A DNA stretch of 34,462 nucleotides from CANLBN01 sp050633825 (GTDB lineage: Bacteria > Pseudomonadota > Gammaproteobacteria > Pseudomonadales > Cellvibrionaceae). The stretch lies in assembly GCA_050633825.1 (NCBI GenBank), contig JBOEHG010000068.1, forward strand, positions 1-34,462, given 5' to 3'. Below, piece by piece: positions 7,521-15,218 of this stretch. Position numbers and translations under genes: made by a program. Under the pieces are notes generated by a model. That model ran no database searches. It had not been told where the DNA came from and saw only the letters and a program-made list of their open reading frames with translations. Each line of letters begins with the position of its first letter. Within the stretch, counting starts at the first letter, position 1.

Positions 7521-8378
7521 CTACCGCTTATTTGGTGCAGAGAAATGATTGCGTATATTTAACCATGAATCAATAAAACCGATAAAAGCCAAGACTAACA
7601 ACACTGGACTAAAAATCAGCACATAAAATACTATTAGCGATGCTAGACCCAACTCTCTACCTTGCGCAAGGTAATGAGCAAGAGATACAGCAACTAGCAG
7701 TAAAGGCAGGGTAAACACAATGGCCCAAAAACCATAATCAGGTCCCTGCAATAAAAACATTACACTAAAAATCAAGCAAATTACCGAAGGCAAAAAGCCT
7801 AAACGCAACTCTCGAAATTCTTTACCAAACCCTTCAGGGTTGTATAACAATGATTGCAACCAACGCCCTGCAACTAATCCCGTTAAGCTACTGATAAGTA
7901 CACTCAAGGCAAGAAAACCTGACATCGCGGCAAAGCTAGTCGAATCTGGTAGTTTATCTGTTGCCTCTGGGTTTGTTGTTTGAAAACGCTCAACAAATTC
8001 CGCTATTGCCTCACCAAAGCCCGCTAATAAACCTTCCGCCATGGAAGCAATTAACAACACTCCAGCAACAGTAAAAGTAACGCAGGCAATCAAGGTAAAC
8101 GACCATGACACCGTTGCTCTTAAACACATAGCGGGCAGTAAAACAGCCGCTAAGACAAACAACTTAGCCAACAGTGCTTGCTCATTTGAGTGTCCTAGTA
8201 CCCAGTATAATAACACCGGGGATAGGCCAATCAACACCATAAGCAGACCTTCACGAATACCTCGGCGAAGGCAAACTAAACTAATCACCGCATGACTCAG
8301 TACTGGAATACTTAAGAGTACGAGTACCGCTGCTTGCAATCGCCCCCGCATGATAAATTTTGCAAGGGCAGTAAACAT
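7521..8378 (-). CDS. Polytopic membrane protein of the rpsR-rplI operon (DUF2232-like)
   Basis: This 285-aa, very hydrophobic protein has about eight membrane helices. Genes for similar membrane proteins sit between rpsR and rplI in Pseudomonas and relatives; the family resembles DUF2232/YybS. Function is not established. The ATG at 8378 is preferred over the in-frame TTG at 8384 because it is a standard start at a workable distance from AGG. Position and orientation make co-transcription with the ribosomal-protein genes very likely. The family name is from memory of the context, so less certain than the gene itself. Confidence 0.75.
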   Translation of the reverse strand: MFTALAKFIMRGRLQAAVLVLLSIPVLSHAVISLVCLRRGIREGLLMVLIGLSPVLLYWVLGHSNEQALLAKLFVLAAVLLPAMCLRATVSWSFTLIACVTFTVAGVLLIASMAEGLLAGFGEAIAEFVERFQTTNPEATDKLPDSTSFAAMSGFLALSVLISSLTGLVAGRWLQSLLYNPEGFGKEFRELRLGFLPSVICLIFSVMFLLQGPDYGFWAIVFTLPLLLVAVSLAHYLAQGRELGLASLIVFYVLIFSPVLLVLAFIGFIDSWLNIRNHFSAPNKR

Positions 8379-8410
8379 AATCAATAACCTATAGTAAAGA
8401 CAACAATGCC

Positions 8411-8641
8411 TTAGTGGTCGTGATTATCCGTATACGGCAATAAAGCTAAAAAGCGAGCGCGTTTAATAGCAGTTGCCAACTGGCGCTGGTATTTAGCATT
8501 AGTACCGGTAATACGGCTAGGTACAATTTTACCGGTTTCAGTGATATAAGCTTTTAGGGTATCGAGATCTTTATAATCGATACGATCAACACCTTCAGCA
8601 GTAAAACGGCAGTACTTACGACGACGGAAAAAACGAGACAT
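8411..8641 (-). CDS. rpsR: 30S ribosomal protein S18
   Basis: This is S18 of the small subunit, 76 aa, which binds 16S rRNA as a heterodimer with S6. It begins MSRFFRRRKYCRF and contains the family segment IDYKDLDTLKAYI followed by the basic RQLATAIKRARFLALLPY. The start is two bases after the rpsF stop. Its strong GGAGGAG ribosome binding site lies inside the end of rpsF, encoding the acidic tail, so the two are translationally linked. Confidence 0.98.
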   Translation of the reverse strand: MSRFFRRRKYCRFTAEGVDRIDYKDLDTLKAYITETGKIVPSRITGTNAKYQRQLATAIKRARFLALLPYTDNHDH

Positions 8642-8643
8642 GA

Positions 8644-9075
8644 TTATTTCTCCTCCTGTTCGCCGGCAGGTTCTTCTGCAGACTCTTCTTCAGTAGTATT
8701 AGCTTCAGGCGCTGGTGTTTCTTCATCACGGCGCGCTTTACGCTCACGATTGTCTTTCTCAGCTTTCATTATCGGTGACTCATCGATAATCGCCTTATCT
8801 TCACGAATAACTAAGTGACGCAATACAGCATCGTTATAACGGAAGTTAGTTGTAAGCTCTTCTAAAGCAGCATCAGTACACTCAACATTGAGCATAATGT
8901 AGTGTGCTTTATGAATTTTATTAATGGAATAAGCTAACTGGCGACGACCCCAGTCTTCCATACGATGGACTTGACCACCATCGTCTTTGATCGCTTTGGT
9001 ATAGCGCTCGACCATACCGGGAACCTGTTCACTTTGATCTGGGTGAACCAGGAATACAATTTCGTAATGACGCAT
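8644..9075 (-). CDS. rpsF: 30S ribosomal protein S6
   Basis: This is S6 of the small subunit, partner of S18. It begins MRHYEIVFLVHPDQSEQV and has GGQVHRMEDWGRRQLAYSINK and the HYIMLNVEC strand. The final 35 residues are a charged, Glu-rich tail, as in other gammaproteobacterial S6 proteins. The product is 143 aa. I start it at the ATG at 9075, which has AAGGA upstream. A longer reading frame from 9126 would add 17 residues that lie in the structured mRNA leader. It is the first gene of the operon. Confidence 0.97.
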   Translation of the reverse strand: MRHYEIVFLVHPDQSEQVPGMVERYTKAIKDDGGQVHRMEDWGRRQLAYSINKIHKAHYIMLNVECTDAALEELTTNFRYNDAVLRHLVIREDKAIIDESPIMKAEKDNRERKARRDEETPAPEANTTEEESAEEPAGEQEEK

Positions 9076-9096
9076 AATCTGTTCCTTACGGGTTAC

Positions 9097-9138
9097 GCTT
9101 CCCAATCCAATGTTTTTTGCAAACATTGCCGGTGAAGC
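9097..9138 (-). ncRNA. S6:S18-binding autoregulatory leader hairpin of rpsF
   Basis: In the leader RNA, GCTTC (9138-9134) pairs perfectly with GAAGC (9101-9097). Inside it, CAATGTT (9128-9122) pairs with AACATTG (9114-9108). The left strand between the helices is ACCGG, giving CACCG at the bulge, opposite GATTGG. A stem with a CACCG-type bulge upstream of rpsF is the described motif by which the S6:S18 dimer represses its own mRNA, imitating its 16S rRNA site. The hairpin ends 21 bases before the rpsF ATG. Binding itself is inferred. Confidence 0.75.
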
Positions 9139-9219
9139 AAGGAAATAACCGTTATCAGGGCATTATAAACACCAGCTAAAAACAGTCGTTAGTATCCCTC
9201 AACTAAAATGAGGGCGCGC

Positions 9220-9248
9220 ATTGTAGGGTATTTGAACAACAAACTCAA
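9220..9248 (-). promoter_or_regulatory. Sigma-70-type promoter of the rpsF operon
   Basis: On the minus strand TTGAGT (9248-9243) and TACAAT (9225-9220) are separated by exactly 17 bases. Transcription would start near 9213, giving a leader of about 140 bases that contains the S6:S18 hairpin. A second TATAAT at 9167-9162 has no clear -35 partner. Confidence 0.65.
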
Positions 9249-9515
9249 CGCCCACAATGAACATTTTCCAAACAAATAGAGCACCATAAGTGATTAACAT
9301 CCATTGTTGGAGCAATTCATAATCAAACAAAGCTTACAACGCTATCTTCACCGCAAGCACTAGAGCAAATGGCGCCTAAAATAACAAAAAAGCCCTATTA
9401 CAGTGCAGCATATGATCTAAATCAATAATAATCCACAGAGGGTGTCGCTATGTATTTATATTTGAAGGACGATTTCGTATAGTAGGAGAAATTCCTTATT
9501 GAGGCTCCCCACTCT
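9249..9515. other. Intergenic region between rpsF promoter and the Fe-ADH gene
   Basis: No gene is seen here. Together with 9076-9248 it makes a 440-base divergent spacer. The left part holds the rpsF leader and promoter. The right part holds the FNR/Anr-like box at 9412-9425 and a weak -10-like TATGTA at 9449-9454. The stretch 9255-9405 shows no structure I can name. Confidence 0.6.
9412..9425 (+). promoter_or_regulatory. FNR/Anr-like site upstream of the alcohol dehydrogenase
   Basis: ATGATctaaATCAA differs from the FNR/Anr consensus TTGATnnnnATCAA at only one position. Its centre is about 41.5 bases upstream of the start point predicted from TATGTA at 9449-9454, the spacing of a class II activated promoter. 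This suggests induction when oxygen is low; it is a sequence match only. Confidence 0.55.
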
Positions 9516-10670
9516 ATGAAACCTTTTGTTTTCAACACCACAAAATCCATTATTAATGAATCTGGCGCTCTTCAGAGAATTGCCGATATTTGTCGCGAAC
9601 AACATATCAGCAAGCCTCTTATTGTCACCGATCAAGGGATTGTGAAAGTTGGCCTTATGGCAAAGCTTGAGGAGGCACTCAAAAAAGGCGATATGCAATA
9701 CAGCAGCTTTGATGATGTTATTGCTGATCCACCTGAATCGGTAGTGTATGCCGCATTAGGCGTATTAAAAGATGGCGGTAACGATGGTGTGATTGGTTTT
9801 GGTGGTGGCTCATCTATGGATACCGCGAAACTGATTGCACTTATGGCCAATACCGGCGCCAAGCTCGATGACATCTACGGCGTAGGTGTTGCCAAAGGCC
9901 AACGTCTGCCATTAATCCTCATCCCCACAACTGCTGGAACAGGATCAGAAGTCACAGCCGTTGCCATCGTGACCACAGGCGAAACAACTAAAGCCGGTGT
10001 CGTTGCCAACCAACTCTACCCTGATGTTGCATTATTGGATGCCGAGCTAACCGTTGGCCTACCGGCTCATATCACAGCCGCAACAGGTGTTGATGCAATG
10101 GTCCATGCCATTGAAGCCTACACTAGCGCACGCTTAAAAAATGGTTATGCCGATATGCTGGCTAAAGAAGCGCTCCGCTTGTTAAGCGCAAACATTATGA
10201 CGGCAACCCACCAAGGAAGCGATGTGGAAGCTCGCCAAGCCATGTTGCTAGGCGCTTGCTTAGCAGGACAAGCCTTTGCCAATTCACCTGTAGCTGCCGT
10301 ACATGCTTTAGCTTATCCTTTGGGTGGTCACTACCATATTCCTCATGGCCTAAGTAACTCATTGGTTTTACCACACGTCATGCGTTTTAATGCACCTGAA
10401 GCCAAAGAGTTATACGCAGAATTAGCACCGATCATTATGAATAAAACCGTCGACGGCGATGCCGAAACAGTTACTAATGCCTTAATTGAGCATATAGAAC
10501 AACTGATCGTGGACTTAAAACTGCCCAATACACTTAAAGCGATGGATGTTCCTGAAGGTGATTTACCTATGCTTGCCAGCGATGGAATGAAGCAACAGCG
10601 TTTGCTGATTAATAATCCGCGCGAAGTGAGTGAAGCGGATGCGCTAGCAATTTATCAGGCTGCTTACTAA
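9516..10670 (+). CDS. Iron-containing (group III) alcohol dehydrogenase
   Basis: This is a 384-aa NAD(P)-dependent alcohol dehydrogenase of the iron-activated family. The N-terminal Rossmann-like domain has GFGGGSSMDTAK (about 94-105) and PTTAGTGSEVT (about 139-149), which bind the nucleotide. The four metal ligands are in place: Asp193 and His197 in TGVDAMVHAIEAY, His263 in VHALAYPLGGH and His277 in IPHGLSN. Family members reduce aldehydes such as acetaldehyde, lactaldehyde or succinic semialdehyde; which one applies cannot be told. The gene stands alone, behind an FNR/Anr-like site, which favours a fermentative or low-oxygen role. A long hairpin follows it. Confidence 0.93.
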   Translation: MKPFVFNTTKSIINESGALQRIADICREQHISKPLIVTDQGIVKVGLMAKLEEALKKGDMQYSSFDDVIADPPESVVYAALGVLKDGGNDGVIGFGGGSSMDTAKLIALMANTGAKLDDIYGVGVAKGQRLPLILIPTTAGTGSEVTAVAIVTTGETTKAGVVANQLYPDVALLDAELTVGLPAHITAATGVDAMVHAIEAYTSARLKNGYADMLAKEALRLLSANIMTATHQGSDVEARQAMLLGACLAGQAFANSPVAAVHALAYPLGGHYHIPHGLSNSLVLPHVMRFNAPEAKELYAELAPIIMNKTVDGDAETVTNALIEHIEQLIVDLKLPNTLKAMDVPEGDLPMLASDGMKQQRLLINNPREVSEADALAIYQAAY

Positions 10671-10705
10671 AACAGCCCATTGTTAAAATATCCACTTTGA
10701 ATGTG

Positions 10706-10743
10706 TTTTACAGGCGAGCAAATTTCTTTGCTTGCCTGTAAAA
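10706..10743. repeat. Long inverted repeat between convergent genes (terminator-like hairpin)
   Basis: TTTTACAGGCGAGCAAA (10706-10722) and TTTGCTTGCCTGTAAAA (10727-10743) pair over 17 positions with one G-U, around the loop TTTC. It lies 35 bases after the Fe-ADH stop and 21 bases after the end of the convergent SRPBCC gene. The orientation of the A and T runs leaves no U-tail outside the stem on either strand, so termination, if any, is not of the classical type. Confidence 0.6.
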
Positions 10744-10764
10744 AGTACTACCATCAAATTTCCA

Positions 10765-11265
10765 CTAAGATACTGCAAGATAAGCTGCAAGTACTTCAAA
10801 ACTACCACCCCAACCTTTACCATGCTGAGAACGTGAAGCCTCCCAAGCTTCAGCCTCTTCAGGCGTAGGGTTAATTGGCTGCCAAATAAATTGCATATTG
10901 GTTACGCCATTTGCTTCACTAAATTTTATTGTTGCTCTGATTTCTTTAGGCCAATTGGGCATGGGTGGCGGCAAGATATCACCCTGCTCATTTGATGAAT
11001 ATTGCGTAAAAATAATGGTGTGATGCGGTGTTAACTCATGGTATTGCGTCAATAACCACATTTCGTTTCCATTGGGCATCAGCATCTTATGCAAGGCAGA
11101 ACCACCCGATTTAATATCAGCAAATTTGTATTCACATTGGATATCCGGGTTAGGCACCTGCCACCGGCACAGGTGCTGCTCCTGCGTCCACGCCTCATAG
11201 ACCAACTTCATGGGCGCGTTAAAATCCCGTGTTAATATTGATGGCTCTACCGTAATCTCAGTCAT
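10765..11265 (-). CDS. SRPBCC/AHSA1-family protein
   Basis: This is a 166-aa START-like domain protein of the AHSA1 (Hsp90-activator homology) type. It shows LTRDFNAPMKLVYEAWTQEQHLCRW near the start, typical of the family, a GGSALHKMLMPNGNEMW strand pair, and a C-terminal helix with GKGWGGSFEVLAAYL. Such proteins bind hydrophobic ligands in a deep cavity and are nearly always encoded with an ArsR-like repressor, as here. Its ATG overlaps the ArsR stop by four bases. Ligand unknown. Confidence 0.88.
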   Translation of the reverse strand: MTEITVEPSILTRDFNAPMKLVYEAWTQEQHLCRWQVPNPDIQCEYKFADIKSGGSALHKMLMPNGNEMWLLTQYHELTPHHTIIFTQYSSNEQGDILPPPMPNWPKEIRATIKFSEANGVTNMQFIWQPINPTPEEAEAWEASRSQHGKGWGGSFEVLAAYLAVS

Positions 11266-11618
11266 TTATCTCCCCTTTTTTTTGTAATTTCACTAGCCTG
11301 TAATTGCACTAGGTAGTCGTCGAGATGATCAAACTGTGCATTCCAGTGCTTCTCAAACTGCCGAACCCATAGCTGTATAGGCTTAAGCTCTTTAGCATTC
11401 ACACGATAAAAGCGCTGACGCCCTTCTTTTCTTTCTGACACTAAACCCGCTGCTTTAAGCACCCCCAAATGTTTTGACACCATGGGTTGATTCCACTCTG
11501 TCATCGCAACCAACTGGTTAACGCTCATTTCCTTGCCAATCAAACCCTCGATAAGCTCTCTTCTCTTAGGCTCAGCAATGGCAGTAAAAGTGTCGTAAGT
11601 ATTTTCAGTACGTGGCAT
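11262..11618 (-). CDS. ArsR-family winged-helix repressor
   Basis: This is a 118-aa ArsR-type DNA-binding regulator without the metal-binding cysteine motif of the arsenic sensors. It has FTAIAEPKRRELIEGL, then the recognition helix segment QPMVSKHLGVLKAAGLV and the wing SERKEGRQRFYRV. This subgroup typically controls the SRPBCC gene next to it. I start it at ATG 11618 (MPRTEN). An earlier in-frame ATG at 11639 falls inside the promoter spacer and operator, so it is unlikely to be transcribed. There is no ribosome binding site before 11618, consistent with a leaderless transcript. Confidence 0.9.
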   Translation of the reverse strand: MPRTENTYDTFTAIAEPKRRELIEGLIGKEMSVNQLVAMTEWNQPMVSKHLGVLKAAGLVSERKEGRQRFYRVNAKELKPIQLWVRQFEKHWNAQFDHLDDYLVQLQASEITKKRGDK

Positions 11619-11624
11619 GCAACA

Positions 11625-11654
11625 ATAATACATTCCCATATAGGAATATGTAAA
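11625..11654 (-). promoter_or_regulatory. Promoter and operator of the ArsR/SRPBCC operon
   Basis: On the minus strand TTTACA (11654-11649) and TATTAT (11630-11625) are 18 bases apart. The spacer contains ATTCC and GGAAT arms with a six-base centre (11632-11647). Transcription would begin seven bases after the -10, at 11618, the A of the ATG. The operator between the two promoter elements suggests autorepression. Confidence 0.6.
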
Positions 11655-11749
11655 GAATTAATACAGCTTAATTATGACAGCCCCTGATGGGACGAATGAG
11701 AAGAGGTTAGCTGCTGGCAGTCGCTTAACTACGCCGCCAGCTGGTCAGA

Positions 11750-12322
11750 TTACTTATCTCGCTTATAGAGTGATTCAATGGTAGCTGAGCCTAAAGAATG
11801 TGCATTAACCATGTACCCAACAAGTGCACCAGAAGGGTCTGCCGGTAATTCAAGCTTTTTGGATAAGGCATGTACCGTAAATTGATAGCGATGCGCACCA
11901 TGACCTTCAGGAGGACAAGCGCCGCCAAAGCCGCTGACCCCATAATCATTTTTAATGTGTAAACTGCCTTTGGGGGCAAGGCCCTTACTGGCATCACCGA
12001 CACCGGCGGGCAAGCTTGTCACTGTGTTAGGAATATTAACAATCTGCCAGTGCCACCAGCCGCTACCTGTTGGTGCATCAGGATCATATGCGAATACCGC
12101 AAAAGCTTCCGTACCTTTAGGAACACCAGACCAAGAAAGTTGTGGCGACGTATTACCGCCAGCACAGCCAAAACCCTGAAACTCCTGAGCCTTGCCCATA
12201 AAAACGCCATGGGCAATATCCTTGCTTGATAACGATAATGCATCAGCCAACACGGTATTTGATAGAAAGGTAGAGAGAAAAAAAGACAGCAATAAAGCCA
12301 GTTGATGAGAAAAGTGTTTCAT
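11750..12322 (-). CDS. Periplasmic YbhB/YbcL-family (PEBP) protein, second copy
   Basis: This is a 190-aa exported PEBP-family protein. The signal peptide covers about residues 1-26 (cleavage after VLA). The mature part has FGCAGGNTSPQLSWSGVP, the pocket motif YDPDAPTGSGWWHWQIVNIP and GGACPPEGHGAHRYQFTVHAL. The sequence between the motifs is quite unlike the paralogue at 3761, so this is an old divergence rather than a recent duplication. It is probably transcribed alone. The ligand is unknown. Confidence 0.92.
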   Translation of the reverse strand: MKHFSHQLALLLSFFLSTFLSNTVLADALSLSSKDIAHGVFMGKAQEFQGFGCAGGNTSPQLSWSGVPKGTEAFAVFAYDPDAPTGSGWWHWQIVNIPNTVTSLPAGVGDASKGLAPKGSLHIKNDYGVSGFGGACPPEGHGAHRYQFTVHALSKKLELPADPSGALVGYMVNAHSLGSATIESLYKRDK

Positions 12323-12407
12323 AGAGCCTCCGAGAAAATAAATGGTGGAAGCTATAGTAATAATTATTCAGATAATAAATTAGCCGAAAAGCGATCAACT
12401 CTTCGCC

Positions 12408-13214
12408 CTAATCGCGCAATCTTGTTTTTCTAAGTTCTGTTGGCGTCAAACCAAATAATTGTTTGAATCTATCAGTAAAACGGGATTGGGAATAGTAACC
12501 ACACTTTTCAGCAATCACACCAATTGGCTCTGAGCTAGTCTGTACCAAATGCAGACCATAACCCAGCTTTACTCGGTCTTTGATTGCTTGAAGGTTAATG
12601 CCTTCAGCGCTTAGCTTTCGACGCAGGGTTGAAGGGCTCATTGCCAAACGTGAGGATAAATCGTCTGCTGTCAGCTCTGCGGAAATATCCGCACTGATAA
12701 TGCCATGCAACTTATGACTCAAGCTTGGGGGTTCAATAATAGCACTGACTTGCTCGTAACCGAGCTGATATATCAGTTGTAGAATTTCTTGTCTGCGAAT
12801 AGGCCACATCGTAGCAGGCGCAAAGGCTGACCACTCAACAAACTGCTGCAATGTATTCGCGAGAATAGAGTCTATTTCACCTTGAAGATATTGTTGAGTT
12901 TTTTTAGGCTTCCGTAAAAAGCAGTCAAAGTCGGTATACTCAAATTCAATTAATAACGCAAAATATTCTTTATCATGAGGGATATTACGCATATCCACGG
13001 TGGGGCTATTAGATAAAAAAATAAAACTTCCCGACGGGCAATTAAGCTCATTGTCCTTACCCAGTTTTTTACTACCATCGAGTACGAAAATTAATAGCGG
13101 CTTAATAATAGGAACATTAAAAAGATTTTGTTCCTGAAAAGACGAATACACTGAAAAAGGTAATACTGCCTTTTGACTCATTACCTGCTTTATAGAAGTA
13201 ATTAATTCTTGCAT
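12408..13214 (-). CDS. AraC-family transcription regulator
   Basis: This 268-aa regulator has an N-terminal cupin-like sensing domain (about 1-130) and a C-terminal double helix-turn-helix (about 165-265). The first HTH contains SSRLAMSPSTLRRKLSAEG. The second ends with the AraC signature IAEKCGYYSQSRFTDRFKQLFGLTPTELRK. The effector and targets are not apparent. The nearest candidate targets are the PEBP gene 85 bases downstream on the same strand and the membrane-protein gene upstream, also on the minus strand. Confidence 0.93.
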   Translation of the reverse strand: MQELITSIKQVMSQKAVLPFSVYSSFQEQNLFNVPIIKPLLIFVLDGSKKLGKDNELNCPSGSFIFLSNSPTVDMRNIPHDKEYFALLIEFEYTDFDCFLRKPKKTQQYLQGEIDSILANTLQQFVEWSAFAPATMWPIRRQEILQLIYQLGYEQVSAIIEPPSLSHKLHGIISADISAELTADDLSSRLAMSPSTLRRKLSAEGINLQAIKDRVKLGYGLHLVQTSSEPIGVIAEKCGYYSQSRFTDRFKQLFGLTPTELRKTRLRD

Positions 13215-13357
13215 ACAGGAGTCTCAAAAAGCCTATGGAATTTCATTGATTCAAAAGGCAGCACACCTGAAACCAACGAAAGGTGTATTTTTTAACATGA
13301 TCATGACCTATCTATTACCAACAAGCACAATCAAAAAAGCACAGAGAAAGACTCACT

Positions 13358-14050
13358 CTACTTGATAACAAAGGATAGTTTTATCTTTTTAAACTCGTCT
13401 GTCATATACAATAACAATGTATAGATAAACATAACTATTCCAAGCATCTCCAAAAGTTCTTCAAAGGTATAAAGAACAGAATAGGTTAAGGTTTTTTTAC
13501 CGAAAGTCTCCGCATGATTACCACCAATCATCTCAAAGCCTATTGCACCAACAACAAAGACAAAACCAGAAAGAACAAATAACACCATTATTTTTTTAGG
13601 TAATCGCATTAAAAACTTCAAATACAATATTACGAAAACAGACAACCCCACAATATAAGGCACAACCCAAGCAAAATAGAATATTCCTGATGTCCCTATT
13701 GCAGCCTCAACGGGCAGAATCAAACGTTCGTGCAAAGCGAGCCGCTCATCAATCGCTAAAAACAAAAAGATAAGTGCTAGAAAGGCCCAGTAAAGATAAG
13801 ACTGTTGTTGTAATCGATGCACCCAAGCAATATAAACTAACAAAGCACTAGAAAAAAGAAGAGCAAATATAGAGTAGTAAGTTGGAATATTACTCTCCGT
13901 ATCAAAATCAAATAATTTTATTAACCCGACAGAGTCACCCATTTCCAAACAATGCTTACAAACAATACCTATAATATTAGCTACTAGAAGAAAAGCAACA
14001 ATACCCAATAACACTATAGGAATATTTTTATAATTTATTTTAAACTTCAA
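13358..14050 (-). CDS. Polytopic membrane protein of unknown function
   Basis: This is a roughly 230-aa protein with about seven hydrophobic helices. I do not recognise the family. Charged residues stand out near or within the membrane part: AIDERLALHERLILP, GGNHAETFG and EELLEMLG. Such an arrangement of Asp, Glu and His could bind metal or act in catalysis. I start it at a TTG (14050), because AAAAGG ends eight bases upstream; the in-frame GTG at 14059 overlaps that site. It lies 375 bases downstream of the zinc permease gene, on the same strand, and may or may not belong to that locus. Confidence 0.6.
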   Translation of the reverse strand: MKFKINYKNIPIVLLGIVAFLLVANIIGIVCKHCLEMGDSVGLIKLFDFDTESNIPTYYSIFALLFSSALLVYIAWVHRLQQQSYLYWAFLALIFLFLAIDERLALHERLILPVEAAIGTSGIFYFAWVVPYIVGLSVFVILYLKFLMRLPKKIMVLFVLSGFVFVVGAIGFEMIGGNHAETFGKKTLTYSVLYTFEELLEMLGIVMFIYTLLLYMTDEFKKIKLSFVIK

Positions 14051-14059
14051 AGCACACAC

Positions 14060-14425
14060 CTTTTAAAACAACCAGAACAGTAACAACATTAAGATATGGG
14101 ACATCATCATTTGGGCCCCATTACCATAATAATATTACATTATAATTACAACATCAGTTTAATTATTAGTCAATCAGAAACTCCTGATCATAGCAAGCCT
14201 AAAACATAGAGCTTAAGAGAAGCGCTAAAATGCTACTTATGGAGAGTGATAGTATGGGATTAGGTTATTATGATGACTCTAAGAAAGTTTTATTATTAAT
14301 ATGCTGTAAATCAACAGAAACTACGCTTTAGTATTGGCTACAAAGAGTGGCAATTATATAGGTTCATAATTGCAAAATATTGCACATCCACGGCAACTAT
14401 AGACTGATCCCTCAACAATAAATAA
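14060..14425. other. Intergenic region without a convincing gene
   Basis: This is 366 AT-rich bases between the ZnuB-like permease gene and the orphan membrane-protein gene. One short frame (14254-14331, 25 residues) has a decent GGAGAG site upstream but no recognisable product. On the minus strand a TATAAT near 14139-14144 could be part of a promoter for the membrane-protein gene, without a clear -35. No terminator for the zinc operon is visible. Confidence 0.5.
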
Positions 14426-15217
14426 TTAATGCTGATTAATTGCTCTGGTGAACCAGAAGGTCATACCCCCTATGATTGCTAATGACCATACAATCATGGC
14501 TCCGCTGGGCAAATCAACTATCGCAGATAGGATCAACCCGACACCGTAGCCTAACAAGCCGACGATATACGCATAGCGATAGGCTTGTTTGAAGTTTATT
14601 GAAACTAGCGCTGGGATAATTAAACTCGCAAAAACTAAGTAGATACCGACAAGCTGAGTGGAAAAAGTAATCGCAATTGCAAATAATGGATAAAATCCAA
14701 AACCACCTAATTTGGAACGATGAAAAAACCATAAAAATAGAATTGCGCTATAGATAATAGCAACAACAATAAGTTGCTGGTATTCCACCCAAAGAATTTG
14801 GCCGACCAAAATGTCCCTTAAATGATCACTGGCGTAAGGGTCTTTAGACAATAACAGGATACTGCCCGTTGCAGCCAATATAAAGAAAACACCAATTAAA
14901 CATTCTTGTACTTTTGCACTTGCATTCCGCAAGCCGTATAAAATGGTCGCACCTAACACCGCGGTAACAATTGCTACGACTTGAACAAATAACTTATTAC
15001 CATCTTCAATTCCTTCATGATCATTATGAAATAAAAAATTAGACAGCAACTGTGCTAGAACAACACCAAATGAGGCAATCTGGGCGATCGCCAAATCTAA
15101 GAAAATAATACCCCGCTTGATCACTTCCTGCCCTAAAGGAACATGAGTTGACAATACAATAATACCCGCCAAAAAAGCGGGTATTAATATGGATATCTGA
15201 TCAAGCAAAAAATCCAC
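14426..15217 (-). CDS. Zinc/manganese-type ABC transporter permease (ZnuB-like)
   Basis: This is a 263-aa ABC-3 family inner-membrane permease with seven or eight helices. Family segments include STHVPLGQEVIKRGIIFLDLAIAQIASFGV near the N-terminus, where many relatives have G.LV..R..F.GDAISH. The SLIIPALVSINF stretch near residue 207 matches the usual ALLIIPAATA region. It begins with GTG one base after the stop of the binding-protein gene, so the two are translationally coupled. The cognate ZnuC-type ATPase is not encoded next to it or anywhere in the window. Zinc is inferred from the Zur-like box controlling the operon. Confidence 0.85.
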   Translation of the reverse strand: MDFLLDQISILIPAFLAGIIVLSTHVPLGQEVIKRGIIFLDLAIAQIASFGVVLAQLLSNFLFHNDHEGIEDGNKLFVQVVAIVTAVLGATILYGLRNASAKVQECLIGVFFILAATGSILLLSKDPYASDHLRDILVGQILWVEYQQLIVVAIIYSAILFLWFFHRSKLGGFGFYPLFAIAITFSTQLVGIYLVFASLIIPALVSINFKQAYRYAYIVGLLGYGVGLILSAIVDLPSGAMIVWSLAIIGGMTFWFTRAINQH

Positions 15218-15218
15218 G

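Noticed and set aside
9076..9126. N-terminal extension of S6 by 17 residues
   Set aside because: It lies in the structured leader, and family members start at MRHYEIV with a ribosome binding site just before it.
11700..11745. CTGGC/GCCAG repeat before the second PEBP gene end
   Set aside because: The arms do not align into a clean stem and there is no T-tail.
14254..14331. Short frame with a GGAGAG site, 25 residues
   Set aside because: Too short, no recognisable features, and in a gene-free AT-rich stretch; no evidence beyond a plausible ribosome binding site.
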